A DNA stretch of 64,000 nucleotides from NCBI GenBank assembly GCA_024707145.1, contig JANQAI010000011.1, positions 620,001-684,000 of the forward strand, in the 5' to 3' direction. Position numbers and translations under genes: made by a program. The stretch comes from Magnetospirillum sp. GTDB lineage: Bacteria; Pseudomonadota; Alphaproteobacteria; Rhodospirillales; Magnetospirillaceae. The notes below the pieces were generated by a model. It saw only the letters and a list, made by a program, of their open reading frames with translations. It did not search any database and was not told the DNA's origin. Below are positions 1 to 10,198 of the stretch, piece after piece; position 1 is the stretch's first letter; each line of letters opens with the position of its first letter.

Positions 1-2
1 CC

Positions 3-134
3 GTGTGGAAGACCAAGGACGTCATCAAGGCCGACGCCTGGAGCCCCTACATCCCCGAAAGCGCCAAGCTGAAGGCCGACTGGAGCTATCCATGGGTCTG
101 CGGCAACTGCGCGGAAGCCAAGTTCAAGATGTAG
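3..134 (+). CDS. urtA: Urea ABC transporter substrate-binding protein UrtA, C-terminal end only
   Basis: Partial gene entering from the left edge. The open frame from base 3 to the TAG at 132-134 encodes 43 residues ending in a Trp/Cys-rich tail (WSYPWVCGNCAEAKFKM), which resembles the C-terminus of urea/amide-binding UrtA proteins. UrtA is the periplasmic urea receptor that delivers substrate to the UrtBC permeases. The identification rests mainly on position directly before urtBCDE and secondarily on the tail; without the N-terminal part the family cannot be proven. An inverted-repeat element separates it from urtB. Confidence 0.75.
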   Translation: MWKTKDVIKADAWSPYIPESAKLKADWSYPWVCGNCAEAKFKM

Positions 135-140
135 GACCGT

Positions 141-230
141 TCCCCTCTCTCGTCATTCCTGCGCGAGCGGGAAGCCATGGCCGGTGCACCACCATGGACC
201 CCCGCTTTCGCGGGGGTGACGGAGAGGGGC
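141..230. repeat. Intergenic palindromic repeat, family A
   Basis: A roughly 90-bp imperfect inverted repeat between urtA and urtB. The outer arms are CCCCTCTCTCGTCA and TGACGGAGAGGGG. An inner hairpin CCCCCGC-TTTC-GCGGGGG lies at about 199-216. The reverse complement closely matches the element at 13717-13801, so this is a dispersed REP-like family. In the transcript it would fold strongly between urtA and urtB and could protect the urtA part of the mRNA. Confidence 0.8.
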
Positions 231-252
231 TACGCCGTTCGGGAGTTTGCCC

Positions 253-1836
253 GTGAAAGCTTTGACCTTCCTCCTTGCCCTGCTGGCCTGTCTGGCCGGT
301 TCGCCCGCCTTCGCCGATGATTACGCCGACGCCGTGCGCGGGCTGAACGCCGACAGCTTCGCCGGCAAGATCGACGCCGCCGAGAAGCTGGCCGCCCTGG
401 GCGACGGCCGCGCCGCTTTGGTGCTGGAGGCCATGGCCGACGGCCGCCTGTATGCCGACGCCGATGGCGCCATCCTGGTGGAGAAGGACGGCGCCTATGT
501 GGATGCGGTCACCCTGGAGCCTGCGGCTGGCGGTGGCGCCTCCGCCATTACCGTCAACAACCGCCTGCGTGGCGCATTACGGGCCGCCGCTGCCCGGCTG
601 GGGCTGTTCAGCCCCGACGCGGCGCAGCGCCTGCGCGCCGCCCAGTCGGTGCTGGCCTCGCCCGATTCCTCCGCCGCCGAGATGGTGCGCAAGGCCTTGG
701 CCGGCGAAGGCGATCCGCAGATCAAGGCGCTGCTGACCCTGGCGGTGGCCCATCTCGATCTGTCCGATGCCGATCCCGCCCGGCGCAAGGCGGCCGTTGC
801 CGCCCTGGCCGATTCCTCGGACCCGCAGGTGCGCGGCGAACTGCAGCGACTGGTGGAACGCGAGGCCGACCCGCAGGTCAGGGCCGCCGCCGAGAAGGCG
901 GTTTCCGCCATCGATTTCCGCCTGCGGCTGGTCAATGTGGGCGCCAACATCTTCCAGGGCTTCAGCCTGGGCAGCGTGCTGCTGCTGGCCGCCATCGGCC
1001 TAGCCGTTACCTTCGGCGTCATGGGCGTCATCAACATGGCCCATGGCGAGATGATCATGCTGGGCGCCTATACCGCCTTCGTGGTGCAGGAGCTGTTCCG
1101 CGCCTTCCTGCCCGCCTCGGTGGGTGGGCTCTATCTGCCGGTGGCGGTGCCGGTGGCCTTCGTCGTCACCTTCGCCGTCGGCGTGGCGCTGGAGCGCACC
1201 GTCATCCGCTTCCTCTACGGCCGCCCGCTGGAAACCATGCTGGCCACCTGGGGCATCTCGCTGATGCTGCAGCAACTGGTGCGCTCCATCTTCGGCGCCT
1301 CCAACCGCGAGGTCGCCAATCCCGCCTGGATGACCGGCGGCATCGACCTGATCGGCGGGTTCACCCTGACCTACAACCGCGTCGTCATCATCGGCTTCTG
1401 CCTGGCCGTGCTGGCCGCCCTGGCGGCGCTACTGCGCTGGTCGCGCTTCGGCCTGTTCATGCGCGCCGTCACCCAGAACCGATCCATGGCCTCGGCCATG
1501 GGCATCCCCACCGGCCGCGTCGATGCCGCCACCTTCGGCCTGGGTTCAGGCATCGCCGGCATGGCCGGGGTGGCGCTCAGCCAGATCGGCAATGTCAGCC
1601 CCAACCTGGGCCAGGGCTACATCGTCGATTCGTTCATGGTGGTGGTGTTCGGCGGCGTCGGCTCGCTGTGGGGCACCCTGGTGGGCGCCCTGTCGTTGGG
1701 CTTGGTCAACAAGGTGCTGGAACCCTATGCCGGGGCCATGCTGGGCAAGATCCTGGTGCTGGTCTTCATCATCCTGTTCATCCAGAAACGTCCGCGCGGG
1801 CTGTTCGCCCTCAAGGGCCGTTCGGTCGAGAGTTGA
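253..1836 (+). CDS. urtB: Urea ABC transporter permease UrtB
   Basis: Inner-membrane permease of the high-affinity urea importer, LivH/BPD_transp_2 type. The N-terminus is a signal-like hydrophobic segment (KALTFLLALLACLAGSPAFA). It is followed by about 190 residues of soluble Ala-rich helical repeats, a known peculiarity of UrtB that makes it longer (about 527 aa) than plain LivH. From about residue 230 it is polytopic, with the family motif GVINMAHGEMIMLGAY. The GTG at 253 is preferred because GGGAG lies 7 nt upstream; the in-frame TTG at 247 almost touches that site. It is followed by urtC after 11 nt. Confidence 0.93.
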   Translation: MKALTFLLALLACLAGSPAFADDYADAVRGLNADSFAGKIDAAEKLAALGDGRAALVLEAMADGRLYADADGAILVEKDGAYVDAVTLEPAAGGGASAITVNNRLRGALRAAAARLGLFSPDAAQRLRAAQSVLASPDSSAAEMVRKALAGEGDPQIKALLTLAVAHLDLSDADPARRKAAVAALADSSDPQVRGELQRLVEREADPQVRAAAEKAVSAIDFRLRLVNVGANIFQGFSLGSVLLLAAIGLAVTFGVMGVINMAHGEMIMLGAYTAFVVQELFRAFLPASVGGLYLPVAVPVAFVVTFAVGVALERTVIRFLYGRPLETMLATWGISLMLQQLVRSIFGASNREVANPAWMTGGIDLIGGFTLTYNRVVIIGFCLAVLAALAALLRWSRFGLFMRAVTQNRSMASAMGIPTGRVDAATFGLGSGIAGMAGVALSQIGNVSPNLGQGYIVDSFMVVVFGGVGSLWGTLVGALSLGLVNKVLEPYAGAMLGKILVLVFIILFIQKRPRGLFALKGRSVES

Positions 1837-1847
1837 GGAGGCCCGCC

Positions 1848-2996
1848 ATGCGATCCTTGCCCACCCGCTTTTTGTCCGCCCGCTTCCTCGCCACCCACGA
1901 CCGCCGCCTGTGGCTGGGCCTGGGCGCCGGCGCCGTGCTCTTCCTGGTGGTGGTGCCGCTGCTCAACCTGGCGGTCCCGGCCGGCTCGCCCCTGCATCTG
2001 CCCAATTACATGGTCACCCTGCTGGGCAAGTATCTCTGCTACGCCATCCTGGCGCTCGCCATGGATCTGGTCTGGGGCTATTGCGGCGTGCTGTCGCTGG
2101 GCCACGGCGCCTTCTTCGCGCTCGGCGGCTACTGCATGGGCATGACCATGATGCGCGCCATCGGCACCCGCGGCGTCTACGGCAACGCCAATCTGCCCGA
2201 CTTCATGGTGTTCCTGAACTGGCAGGAGCTGCCGTGGTACTGGCTGGGCTTCGACCAGTTCTGGTTCGCCGCCGTGATGGTGCTGCTGGTGCCCGGCGCC
2301 CTGGCCTTCGTCTTCGGCTGGCTGGCCTTCCGCTCGCGCATCACCGGCGTCTACCTCTCCATCATCACCCAGGCCATGACCTATGCCCTGATGCTGGCCT
2401 TCTTCCGCAACGAGATGGGCTTCGGCGGCAATAACGGCCTGACCGATTTCAAGGACATCCTGGGCTTCGATCTGGCCCGGCCGGCCACCAAGATGGGCCT
2501 GTATCTCGCCTCGGCGGTGGCGCTGGGGCTGGCTTTCCTGCTGGCCCGCTTCATCGTTGCCTCCAAGCTGGGCCGCGTCATGATGGCGGTGCGCGACGCC
2601 GAAAGCCGGGTGCGCTTCCTGGGCTATTCGCCGACGGGGGTGAAGCTGTTCGTCTTCACCCTGTCGGCCATGCTGGCCGGGGTGGCGGGCGCCCTGTACG
2701 TGCCGCAGGTGGGCATCATCAACCCGTCGGAATTCTCGCCGGCCAATTCCATCGAGATCGCCATCTGGGTGGCGGTGGGCGGGCGCGGCACGCTGGTGGG
2801 GGCCATTCTGGGGGCCTTCGCCGTCAACGGCGCCAAGACCTGGCTGACCGGGGCGGCGCCGGAATTGTGGCTGTTCGCCTTGGGCGCCCTGTTCATTGCG
2901 GTGACGCTGGGCATGCCCAAGGGGTTGGTGGGGTTGTGGGCGCAGGCCCGCGCCCGGCTGGCCAAGCGTCCGGTGAAGGAGGCCAAGCATGCTTGA
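1848..2996 (+). CDS. urtC: Urea ABC transporter permease UrtC
   Basis: Second permease of the urea importer (LivM-like), 382 aa. The ATG at 1848 follows GAGGAGG with a good spacer. There is one N-terminal membrane segment after a basic stretch, then the LivM core with WGYCGVLSLGHGAFFALGGY near residue 80 and the EAA-like region around SKLGRVMMAVRDAESRVRFLG. It partners UrtB in the membrane and is energised by UrtD and UrtE. It overlaps urtD by 8 nt, which points to translational coupling. Confidence 0.93.
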   Translation: MRSLPTRFLSARFLATHDRRLWLGLGAGAVLFLVVVPLLNLAVPAGSPLHLPNYMVTLLGKYLCYAILALAMDLVWGYCGVLSLGHGAFFALGGYCMGMTMMRAIGTRGVYGNANLPDFMVFLNWQELPWYWLGFDQFWFAAVMVLLVPGALAFVFGWLAFRSRITGVYLSIITQAMTYALMLAFFRNEMGFGGNNGLTDFKDILGFDLARPATKMGLYLASAVALGLAFLLARFIVASKLGRVMMAVRDAESRVRFLGYSPTGVKLFVFTLSAMLAGVAGALYVPQVGIINPSEFSPANSIEIAIWVAVGGRGTLVGAILGAFAVNGAKTWLTGAAPELWLFALGALFIAVTLGMPKGLVGLWAQARARLAKRPVKEAKHA

Positions 2997-3786
2997 CGAC
3001 GCCCTGCCCATGGACGAGCCGGGCGGCCCCGGCGTCCCCGCCGCCGGCTCGGTGCTTTACCTGGACGGGGTGACCGTCAGCTTCGACGGGTTCCGCGCCC
3101 TCAACGACCTGTCGCTGGTCATCGCCCCGGGCGAGCTGCGCACCATCATCGGTCCCAATGGCGCCGGCAAGACCACCATGATGGACGTGATCACCGGCAA
3201 GACCCGGCCCGATGCCGGCGACGTGCTGTTCGACCAGCGGATCGACCTGACCAGGCTGGACGAATCGGCCATCGCCAACCTGGGCATCGGCCGCAAGTTC
3301 CAGAAGCCCACGGTGTTCGAGTACCTGACCGTGTTCGAGAACCTGGAACTGGCGCTGAAGACCGATCGCGGCACCTTCGCCACCTTGTTCTTCCGCCTGG
3401 GAGCCGGGCAGAAGGACCGTATCGGCGCGGTGATGGCCCGCGTCGGCCTGGCCGACAAGGCGGGGCAACTGGCCGGCGCGCTGTCGCACGGACAGAAGCA
3501 GTGGCTGGAGATCGGCATGCTGCTGATGCAGGACCAGCGCCTGCTGCTGCTGGACGAGCCGGTGGCCGGCATGACCGACGCCGAGACCGAGGCCACCGCC
3601 CAGTTGATCCTCGACCTTGCCCGCGACCGCTCGCGTTCGCTGGTGGTGGTGGAGCACGACATGGACTTCGTCCGCAACCTGGGCGCCAAGGTCACCGTGC
3701 TGCACGAGGGCTCGGTGCTGGCCGAGGGATCGCTGGACGCGGTCCAGAACAATCCCAAGGTCGTCGAAGTCTATCTGGGGCGGTGA
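2989..3786 (+). CDS. urtD: Urea ABC transporter ATP-binding protein UrtD
   Basis: ATPase of the LivG class, 265 aa. Walker A is GPNGAGKT (about residues 56-63) and Walker B is LLLLDEPVAGM. The signature is degenerate, LSHGQKQWLEIG, which is characteristic of UrtD (SHGQKQ in place of SGGQ). The C-terminal YLGR resembles the end of other branched-chain-type ATPases. The start ATG lies inside the end of urtC. UrtD and UrtE form the heterodimeric motor under UrtBC. Confidence 0.93.
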   Translation: MLDDALPMDEPGGPGVPAAGSVLYLDGVTVSFDGFRALNDLSLVIAPGELRTIIGPNGAGKTTMMDVITGKTRPDAGDVLFDQRIDLTRLDESAIANLGIGRKFQKPTVFEYLTVFENLELALKTDRGTFATLFFRLGAGQKDRIGAVMARVGLADKAGQLAGALSHGQKQWLEIGMLLMQDQRLLLLDEPVAGMTDAETEATAQLILDLARDRSRSLVVVEHDMDFVRNLGAKVTVLHEGSVLAEGSLDAVQNNPKVVEVYLGR

Positions 3787-3789
3787 AGC

Positions 3790-4500
3790 ATGCTCAGCAT
3801 TGACGGCATCAACCTCTATTACGGCGCCAGCCACGCGCTTCGCGGCGTGTCGCTGGCCGCCGCCCAGGGCCGCGTCACCTGCGTGCTGGGCCGCAACGGC
3901 GTCGGCAAGACCAGCCTGATGCGCGCCATCATGGGCCTGCAGCCGGTGAAGGACGGCCGGGTCAGTTGGGAGGGCTCGGACATCACCAAACTCTCCGCCC
4001 ACGAGCGCGCCCGCCGGGGCATCGGCTTCGTGCCCCAGGGCCGCGAGATCTTCGCCCGCTTGACCGTGCGCGAGAACCTGGAGACCGGCTTCGCCCCGCT
4101 GCCGCGCGGCAGGCGCAGCGTCCCCGACGAGGTCTTCGAGCTGTTTCCGGTGCTGAAGACCATGCTGAACCGGCGCGGCGGCGACCTGTCGGGCGGCCAG
4201 CAGCAGCAGCTCGCCATCGCCCGCGCCCTGGTCACCCGGCCGCGCCTGTTGATCCTGGACGAGCCCACCGAGGGCATCCAGCCCTCCATCATCAAGGACA
4301 TCGGCCGTGTCATCCGCCTGCTCGCCGACGGCAAGCTGGCGGAATGGGGCGCCATGGCCGTGGTGCTGGTGGAGCAGTACTTTGACTTCGCCAAGGAACT
4401 GGCCGACGATTTCGCCGTCATGGACCGCGGCGAGGTGGTGCTGTCCGGCGCCGCCGCCACCATGGTGGAGGACGATGTTCGACGCTACCTCACCGTCTGA
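3790..4500 (+). CDS. urtE: Urea ABC transporter ATP-binding protein UrtE
   Basis: LivF-class ATPase, 236 aa. Walker A is GRNGVGKT near residues 34-41, the signature is LSGGQQQQLAIARAL, and Walker B is LILDEPTEGIQPSII; the last is diagnostic for this subfamily. It starts 3 nt after the urtD stop. Its end overlaps the predicted ureD start by 26 nt, which ties uptake genes and urease genes into one transcription unit. Confidence 0.93.
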   Translation: MLSIDGINLYYGASHALRGVSLAAAQGRVTCVLGRNGVGKTSLMRAIMGLQPVKDGRVSWEGSDITKLSAHERARRGIGFVPQGREIFARLTVRENLETGFAPLPRGRRSVPDEVFELFPVLKTMLNRRGGDLSGGQQQQLAIARALVTRPRLLILDEPTEGIQPSIIKDIGRVIRLLADGKLAEWGAMAVVLVEQYFDFAKELADDFAVMDRGEVVLSGAAATMVEDDVRRYLTV

Positions 4501-5290
4501 GCCGCCGCTTACCCGCATGCACGGCCGTGCCGAGATCTCCTTTGCCGGCGGCCGGCTGGCGCGCCTGTATCAGCGGGCACCCTTGCGCGTGCTGTTTCCC
4601 GACCCACCGCCGGGCGAGCCGCCCCAGGCCGCCCTGGTCACGACCTCCGGCGGGCTGACCGGGGGCGACCGGCAGGACATCGCCGTCGCGGTAGGGGAGG
4701 GGACACGGGCCAGCGTGGTCGCCAGTGCCGCCGAAAAGATCTACCGCTCGACCGGTGCCGACGCGGCGGTGGAGGTGTCGCTGGCGGCCGGGCCGGGGGC
4801 GTGGCTGGAATTCCTGCCGCAGGAAACCATCCTGTTCGACGGGGCGCGCCTGCGCCGCCGCACCACCGTGGACTTGGCCGCCACCGCCGAGGTGTTGGCC
4901 GGCGAGATGCTGGTGTTTGGCCGCACGGCGCGGGGCGAGCGCTTCACCCACGGCCTCGCCCGCGACGAATGGCGCATCCGCCGCGACGGCCGGCTGGTCT
5001 GGGCCGACGCCCTGCATATGGCCGACCCGGCGGTGCTGGCCGCGCGGGCCGGCTTCGGCGGCGCGGTCGCGTGCGCCACGCTGATCCTGGCGGCGCCCGA
5101 TCCGGCCGTCTGGCGCGACCGTGTGCGCGACCTGCTGGCCGGCTATGGCGGCCGCGCCGGCGCGACGGTGGTGAACGGCATGCTGGTGGCGCGCTGGCTG
5201 GACGAGGATGCGCAGGCTTTGCGCAACAATTTCGGTGCCGTGTGGTCGGCGCTGCGGGGCGGTGCCATGCCCCGGCTTTGGCACATCTGA
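4475..5290 (+). CDS. ureD: Urease accessory protein UreD
   Basis: Urease maturation scaffold that binds apo-urease and helps UreF and UreG deliver nickel. The 271-aa product contains the UreD landmarks [13 protein letters not shown] near residue 55, [10 protein letters not shown], and [14 protein letters not shown]. The ATG at 4475 overlaps urtE; a later in-frame ATG at 4517 (MHGRAEISF) is an alternative and would give a product closer to shorter homologues. The C-terminal part contains the usual ARWLD and LRN..W segments. It directly precedes ureA. Confidence 0.92.
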   Translation: MFDATSPSEPPLTRMHGRAEISFAGGRLARLYQRAPLRVLFPDPPPGEPPQAALVTTSGGLTGGDRQDIAVAVGEGTRASVVASAAEKIYRSTGADAAVEVSLAAGPGAWLEFLPQETILFDGARLRRRTTVDLAATAEVLAGEMLVFGRTARGERFTHGLARDEWRIRRDGRLVWADALHMADPAVLAARAGFGGAVACATLILAAPDPAVWRDRVRDLLAGYGGRAGATVVNGMLVARWLDEDAQALRNNFGAVWSALRGGAMPRLWHI

Positions 5291-5301
5291 CGGAGGCGGG
5301 C

Positions 5302-5604
5302 ATGAACCTGAGCCCCAGGGAAAAGGACAAGTTGCTGGTCGCCATGGCGGCCATGGTGGCGCGGCGGCGCCTGGAACGCGGGGTGAAGCTCAATTACCCG
5401 GAAGCGGTGGCGCTGATCACAGACTTCGTGGTCGAGGGCGCCCGCGACGGCCGTTCGGTGGCCGAGCTGATGGCCGAGGGCGCCGAGGTGCTGACCCGCG
5501 CCCAGGTCATGGACGGTATCGCCGAAATGATCCACGAGATCCAGGTGGAAGCCACCTTTCCCGACGGCACCAAGCTGGTGACCGTCCACAATCCCATTCG
5601 CTGA
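5302..5604 (+). CDS. ureA: Urease gamma subunit UreA
   Basis: Small structural urease subunit, 100 aa, the exact usual length. It begins [20 protein letters not shown] and includes the conserved [11 protein letters not shown] and the terminal [17 protein letters not shown] at 5302 follows GGAGG. It forms the cytoplasmic (UreABC)3 complex with the two downstream subunits. Confidence 0.97.
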   Translation: MNLSPREKDKLLVAMAAMVARRRLERGVKLNYPEAVALITDFVVEGARDGRSVAELMAEGAEVLTRAQVMDGIAEMIHEIQVEATFPDGTKLVTVHNPIR

Positions 5605-5615
5605 CGGGGGCCGCC

Positions 5616-5927
5616 ATGATTCCAGGGGAAGTCATCACCCAGGCGGGCGAGGTCGAATTGAACGCCGGCCGTCCCACCCTGACGCTGGAGGTGGCCAATA
5701 CCGGCGACCGCCCGATCCAGGTGGGCAGCCACTATCATTTCTTCGAAACCAACAGGGCGCTGTCCTTCGATCGCGGGAAGGCGCGGGGCTACCGCCTGGA
5801 CATTCCCGCCGGCACCGCCATCCGTTTCGAGCCCGGCCAGACCCGCACGGTGGCCCTGGTGGCCTTTGCCGGTGGGCGCGAGGCGTGGGGCTTCAACGGT
5901 CTGGTCAACGGCACGCTGGGGGGCTGA
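5616..5927 (+). CDS. ureB: Urease beta subunit UreB
   Basis: Structural urease subunit, 103 aa, typical length. It starts [19 protein letters not shown] and carries the conserved [19 protein letters not shown] and the end GFNGLVNG. It sits 11 nt after ureA and ends 4 nt before ureC, the invariant alphaproteobacterial order. Confidence 0.97.
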   Translation: MIPGEVITQAGEVELNAGRPTLTLEVANTGDRPIQVGSHYHFFETNRALSFDRGKARGYRLDIPAGTAIRFEPGQTRTVALVAFAGGREAWGFNGLVNGTLGG

Positions 5928-5931
5928 GGCG

Positions 5932-7638
5932 ATGGCACACAGGATCGAGCGCAAGGCCTATGCCGCCATGTTCGGCCCGACGGTGGGCGACAAGGTGCGC
6001 CTGGGCGACACCAACCTGCTGATCGAGGTGGAGCGGGATTTCACCACCTATGGCGAGGAGGTGAAGTTCGGCGGCGGCAAGGTCATCCGCGATGGCATGG
6101 GCCAGTCGCAGCTGTCGCGTGCCGAAGGGGCGGTGGACACCGTCATCACCAACGCCCTGATCCTGGACCATTGGGGCGTGGTCAAGGCCGATATCGGCCT
6201 GAGGGACGGGCTGATCGCCGCCATCGGCAAGGCCGGCAACCCGGATATCCAGCCCGGCGTGGACATCGTCATCGGCCCCGGCACCGAGGTGATCGCGGGC
6301 GAGGGGCGCATCGTCACCGCCGGCGGCATCGATCCCCACATCCACTTCATCTGCCCGCAGCAGGCCGAGGATGCGCTCTATTCCGGCGTCACCACGCTGT
6401 TGGGCGGTGGTACCGGCCCAGCCGAGGGCACCAACGCCACCACCTGCACCCCCGGCCCCTGGCACCTGGGCCGCATGCTGCAGGCGGCGGAAGGATTGTC
6501 GGTGAATCTGGGTTTCTTCGGCAAGGGCAACGCCACCCGGCCGGCGGCGCTGGAGGAGATGATCCGCGGCGGCGCCTGCGGCCTGAAGCTGCACGAGGAC
6601 TGGGGCACCACCCCGGCCGCCATCGATGCCTGCCTGTCGGTGGCGGAGCGCTTCGACGTGCAGGTGGCCATCCACACCGACACCCTGAACAGATCGGGCT
6701 TCGTCGAAGATACCGTGGCCGCCTTCCAGGGCCGCACCATCCATGCCTTCCACACCGAGGGCGCGGGCGGCGGCCATGCCCCCGACATCATCAAGCTGTG
6801 CGGTGTCGCCAACGTGCTGCCGTCGTCCACCAACCCTACCCGGCCCTTCACGGTCAACACGGTGGATGAGCATCTGGACATGCTGATGGTCTGCCATCAT
6901 CTCGACCCGCGCATCGCCGAGGACGTGGCCTTCGCCGAAAGCCGCATCCGCCGTGAGACCATCGCCGCCGAGGACATCCTGCACGACCTCGGCGCCATGA
7001 GCATGATGAGCTCGGACAGCCAGGCCATGGGCCGCATCGGTGAGGTGATCACGCGCACCTGGCAGACCGCCCACAAGATGAAGGCGCAACGCGGTTCCCT
7101 GCCGGGTGAGCACGGCAACGACAACGCCCGGGCCAAGCGCTACATCGCCAAATACACCATCAATCCGGCCATCACCCACGGCATCGGCACCCATGTGGGG
7201 TCGGTGGAGGTGGGCAAGCTGGCCGATCTGGTCATCTGGAAACCCGCCTTCTTCGGCGTGAAACCCGATCTGGTGCTGAAATGCGGGACCATCGCCGCCG
7301 CCCTGATGGGCGACCCCAACGCCTCGATCCCGACTCCGCAGCCGGTGCATTACCGTCCCATGTTCGGCGGGTTCGGGCGCGCGCTTCAGGCGTCTTCGGT
7401 CACCTTCGTCTCGCAGGCCGGGCTGGAGGCCGACCTGGGCCGCCGGCTGGGGCTTTCCCGCCGCCTGCTGGCGGTGTCGGGCACCCGTGGCCTGACCAAG
7501 GCGGCCATGGTCCACAACCATGCCTGTCCACACATCGAGGTGGACGCGGAAACCTATGAGGTGCGGGCCGACGGCCAATTGCTGGCCTGCGAGCCGGCGG
7601 CGGAACTGCCGCTGGCGCAACGCTATTTCCTGTTCTGA
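5932..7638 (+). CDS. ureC: Urease alpha subunit UreC (catalytic)
   Basis: Catalytic subunit that hydrolyses urea to ammonia and carbamate at a di-nickel centre; 568 aa, full length. Visible active-site residues are His136 and His138 in DPHIHF, the carbamylated Lys219 in [10 protein letters not shown] with His221, and the mobile-flap Cys321 with His322 in MVCHHLD. The metal-ligand Asp lies in [11 protein letters not shown]. All are intact, so the enzyme should be functional. ATG at 5932 is preferred because upstream in-frame sequence belongs to ureB. Confidence 0.98.
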   Translation: MAHRIERKAYAAMFGPTVGDKVRLGDTNLLIEVERDFTTYGEEVKFGGGKVIRDGMGQSQLSRAEGAVDTVITNALILDHWGVVKADIGLRDGLIAAIGKAGNPDIQPGVDIVIGPGTEVIAGEGRIVTAGGIDPHIHFICPQQAEDALYSGVTTLLGGGTGPAEGTNATTCTPGPWHLGRMLQAAEGLSVNLGFFGKGNATRPAALEEMIRGGACGLKLHEDWGTTPAAIDACLSVAERFDVQVAIHTDTLNRSGFVEDTVAAFQGRTIHAFHTEGAGGGHAPDIIKLCGVANVLPSSTNPTRPFTVNTVDEHLDMLMVCHHLDPRIAEDVAFAESRIRRETIAAEDILHDLGAMSMMSSDSQAMGRIGEVITRTWQTAHKMKAQRGSLPGEHGNDNARAKRYIAKYTINPAITHGIGTHVGSVEVGKLADLVIWKPAFFGVKPDLVLKCGTIAAALMGDPNASIPTPQPVHYRPMFGGFGRALQASSVTFVSQAGLEADLGRRLGLSRRLLAVSGTRGLTKAAMVHNHACPHIEVDAETYEVRADGQLLACEPAAELPLAQRYFLF

Positions 7639-7658
7639 AGGGGAGGGAGGATATGACC

Positions 7659-8138
7659 ATGCGTCGTGCCGCCTCCATCCGTCCCGCCGCCCAGGTGGAT
7701 CCGTCAGAGGCCTTCGGCACGGTCACCCTGACCGCCCACGACCGTCACCGCCGCCGCATCCGCATGGTGGATGATGGCGGTGCCGAGTTCCTGCTGGACC
7801 TGCCCAACGCCGCCTATCTGCGCGACGGCGATGGGCTGGTGCTGGATGGGGGCGGCCTCATCCTGGTCAGGGCGGCGGCCGAGGAGGTGGCCGATATCCA
7901 CGCCAGGACGCCGGAACTGGCCGTCCGCATCGCCTGGCACGTGGGCAACCGGCACGTGCCGGTGCAGGTGTTGCCCGATGGGGCCTTGCGGCTGCAGGAC
8001 GATCCGGTGCTGCTCGCCATGCTGGAGGGGCTGGGCGCCCGGATCGTGCGCCACAGCGGGCCTTTCCAGCCTGAACCCGGCGCCTATGATCCCCACGGTC
8101 TGTTGTCGGCCCCCGAACCGCTGGTGAGGCGGGCATGA
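7659..8138 (+). CDS. ureE: Urease accessory protein UreE (nickel chaperone)
   Basis: Nickel metallochaperone that donates Ni to UreG/urease, about 159 aa. The UreE core is seen in RIAWHVGNRHVPVQV, whose His residues form the conserved metal site. There is no His-rich C-terminal tail, so storage of many Ni ions is unlikely. The start is ambiguous: ATG at 7653 lies 2 nt from GGGAGG, while ATG at 7659 lies 8 nt away and is preferred. It overlaps ureF by 4 nt. Confidence 0.92.
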   Translation: MRRAASIRPAAQVDPSEAFGTVTLTAHDRHRRRIRMVDDGGAEFLLDLPNAAYLRDGDGLVLDGGGLILVRAAAEEVADIHARTPELAVRIAWHVGNRHVPVQVLPDGALRLQDDPVLLAMLEGLGARIVRHSGPFQPEPGAYDPHGLLSAPEPLVRRA

Positions 8139-8821
8139 GCATGCCGGCCCCCGCGCTGCTGCGCCTGATGGCGTGGCTGTCGCCCTCGTTCCCGGTGGGC
8201 GCGTTCAGCTATTCCCACGGGCTGGAACATGCGGTGGAGGTGGGGTTGGTGGGCGACCTCGCCACCACGGTGGACTGGGTGCGCACCCTGCTGCTGCACG
8301 GCAGCGGCCGGGTGGATGCCGACCTGTTCCTGGCCGCCTATGACGCTTCTTCCGGCGACGCCCTGGACGAAGTGGTGGAGCTGGCCGATGCCTGGCGCGG
8401 CACCCGGGAACTGGCGCTGGAATCCGCCGCCCAGGGGCAGGCCTTCGTGCTGGCGGTGGCCTCGGCCTGGCCTGATCCGTGGTGGGCGGAATGGCAGGCA
8501 CGCTTGAAGGCCGCCCGCCGCCAGCCCGCCTATGCCGTCGCCGTGGCGGTGGCCGCCGTCCGCGCCGGCATCCCCGCCGCCGACGCCCTGGCCGCCTTTC
8601 TGCACGCCTTCGCCGCCAATCTGGTGTCGGCGGCGGTGCGGCTGGTGCCGCTGGGTCAGTCGGACGGCCAGCGCGCCATCGCGGCGCTGGAGCCGGTGGT
8701 GCTGCAAGCGGTGGAAGCCGCCCTGGCGCGCCCCGCCGGCGACCGGGGCGCCGCCACCCCCATGCTGGACTGGTGCAGCATGTCCCACGAAACCCAATAC
8801 ACGAGGTTGTTCAGATCATGA
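8135..8821 (+). CDS. ureF: Urease accessory protein UreF
   Basis: GTPase-regulating urease assembly factor, 228 aa, all-helical. Recognised by [20 protein letters not shown] at the N-terminus, which is nearly invariant in UreF, and the C-terminal [17 protein letters not shown]. The stop overlaps the ureG start as ATGA, so translation of UreF and UreG is coupled. Confidence 0.95.
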   Translation: MSMPAPALLRLMAWLSPSFPVGAFSYSHGLEHAVEVGLVGDLATTVDWVRTLLLHGSGRVDADLFLAAYDASSGDALDEVVELADAWRGTRELALESAAQGQAFVLAVASAWPDPWWAEWQARLKAARRQPAYAVAVAVAAVRAGIPAADALAAFLHAFAANLVSAAVRLVPLGQSDGQRAIAALEPVVLQAVEAALARPAGDRGAATPMLDWCSMSHETQYTRLFRS

Positions 8822-9420
8822 CCGCATTCCGCGTCGGCATCGGCGGGCCGGTGGGCTCGGGCAAGACCGCGTTGATGGATGCCCTGTGCAAGCGCCTGCG
8901 CCAGGATTACGACATCGCCGCCATCACCAACGACATCTACACCCGCGAGGATGCCGAATTCCTCACCCGGTCGGGCGCCCTGGCGCCGGAGCGCATCATG
9001 GGGGTGGAGACGGGCGGCTGCCCGCACACCGCCATTCGCGAGGACGCCTCGGCCAACCTGGCGGCGGTGGCCGAGATGCAGGACTGCTTTCCCGGCTTGC
9101 AGCTGATCCTGGTGGAATCGGGCGGCGACAATTTGTCGGCCACTTTCTCGCCGGAACTGGTGGACGCGACCATTTACGTCATCGACGTGGCGGCGGGTGA
9201 GAAGATCCCGCGCAAGGGAGGCCCCGGCATCACCCGCTCGGACCTGTTGGTGATCAACAAGATCGACTTGGCGCCGCTGGTGGGCGCCAGCCTGGAGGTG
9301 ATGGAGCGTGACGCCGCCCGCATGCGCGGGCCCCGGCCCTTCCTGTTCTCCAACCTGAAGACCGGCCAGGGACTGGACGGGATCGCCGGCTTCATCCTCA
9401 AGGCCGGCGGGTTGCTGTAG
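8818..9420 (+). CDS. ureG: Urease accessory GTPase UreG
   Basis: SIMIBI-class GTPase that drives nickel insertion into urease; 200 aa. P-loop GPVGSGKT is at residues 10-17, the metal-binding CPH in [13 protein letters not shown] and the guanine motif NKID near residue 143 are present. Last gene of the urt-ure run. Its 3' end overlaps the end of the convergent phosphatase gene by 23 nt, so no separate terminator space exists here. Confidence 0.97.
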   Translation: MTAFRVGIGGPVGSGKTALMDALCKRLRQDYDIAAITNDIYTREDAEFLTRSGALAPERIMGVETGGCPHTAIREDASANLAAVAEMQDCFPGLQLILVESGGDNLSATFSPELVDATIYVIDVAAGEKIPRKGGPGITRSDLLVINKIDLAPLVGASLEVMERDAARMRGPRPFLFSNLKTGQGLDGIAGFILKAGGLL

Positions 9421-10198
9421 CTTCCTGGCGGGCCGCCACCAGGCGCTCGGCCACCTCGACGAAGCCGGAACCGCCCGGGCCCCGGGTGATCCAGCGCGGC
9501 CAGTGGGTCAGCGGATGCTGGACCACCGTGGAAACGCCCACCGTATGGGGCAGGGCGGCGAACATGGGCTGGTCGTTCTCGGAATCGCCCACATACAGGA
9601 TGTACGGTCGCTGCCCGGCGAAGTCCTGGCCATAGGCCTCCGCCAGCAGCCGCTGGGATGCCGCCAGCTTGTCCCATGGGCCGGGCCAGGCCAGCAGCCA
9701 GAGTGAATTGACGGTGCCGCGCGCGCCCAGGCCAGCCAGCTCGGCCAGCACGGCGGCGTTGGCTTCCGGTTCGGACAACCGGCGGAAGGCCAGGCAGCTT
9801 TCGCGGTAGGGCTGGTCCTCCGCCGGTTCCAGTCGAGGGAAACGGCGATGCAATTGCGAACGCAAGGCGCTCAGGTCGGGGGCGGCCTCGGAATGGAAGC
9901 GCCGCCGCACTGCGCCGCCCTCGCGGATGAAGCACACCCCGCCGTTTTCGGCGATGACCGCGTCCACCGGCCACAGCGACGCCATCAGCGACCCCCAGCC
10001 GGCCGAGGCGGCGGTGGCGGGAATGATCCGCACGCCGGCATGCCGCAGGCGGTCCAGCGCGTCCAGCACAGCGCCCGACAGTTGCCCCTGATGGGTGATG
10101 GTGTCGTCCACGTCGGTGATGACCGTGTGGATGGCCGCCAGGGTGGCGGCAGGCGCCTCGTCCCACGGAACGATGGCCGGCGGCGAAAAATCCTTCAC
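9398..10198 (-). CDS. HAD-superfamily hydrolase (Cof-like phosphatase)
   Basis: Predicted cytoplasmic HAD phosphatase, 266 aa. Motif I is DVDDT at residues 29-33 (nucleophile Asp29) and motif IV is [10 protein letters not shown] near residue 215, the arrangement of the Cof/trehalose-phosphatase-like C2-cap group. The GTG start at 10198 lies in a GTGA overlap with the upstream FAD gene and follows a GGGGGG-type ribosome site, so the two are co-translated. The substrate cannot be told from sequence; a sugar phosphate is usual for the family. Confidence 0.75.
   Translation of the reverse strand: MKDFSPPAIVPWDEAPAATLAAIHTVITDVDDTITHQGQLSGAVLDALDRLRHAGVRIIPATAASAGWGSLMASLWPVDAVIAENGGVCFIREGGAVRRRFHSEAAPDLSALRSQLHRRFPRLEPAEDQPYRESCLAFRRLSEPEANAAVLAELAGLGARGTVNSLWLLAWPGPWDKLAASQRLLAEAYGQDFAGQRPYILYVGDSENDQPMFAALPHTVGVSTVVQHPLTHWPRWITRGPGGSGFVEVAERLVAARQEATATRRP

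Noticed and set aside
5866-5931. Upstream extension of ureC
   Set aside because: The in-frame upstream stretch lies within ureB and lacks a ribosome site; the ATG at 5932 gives the standard 568-residue UreC.
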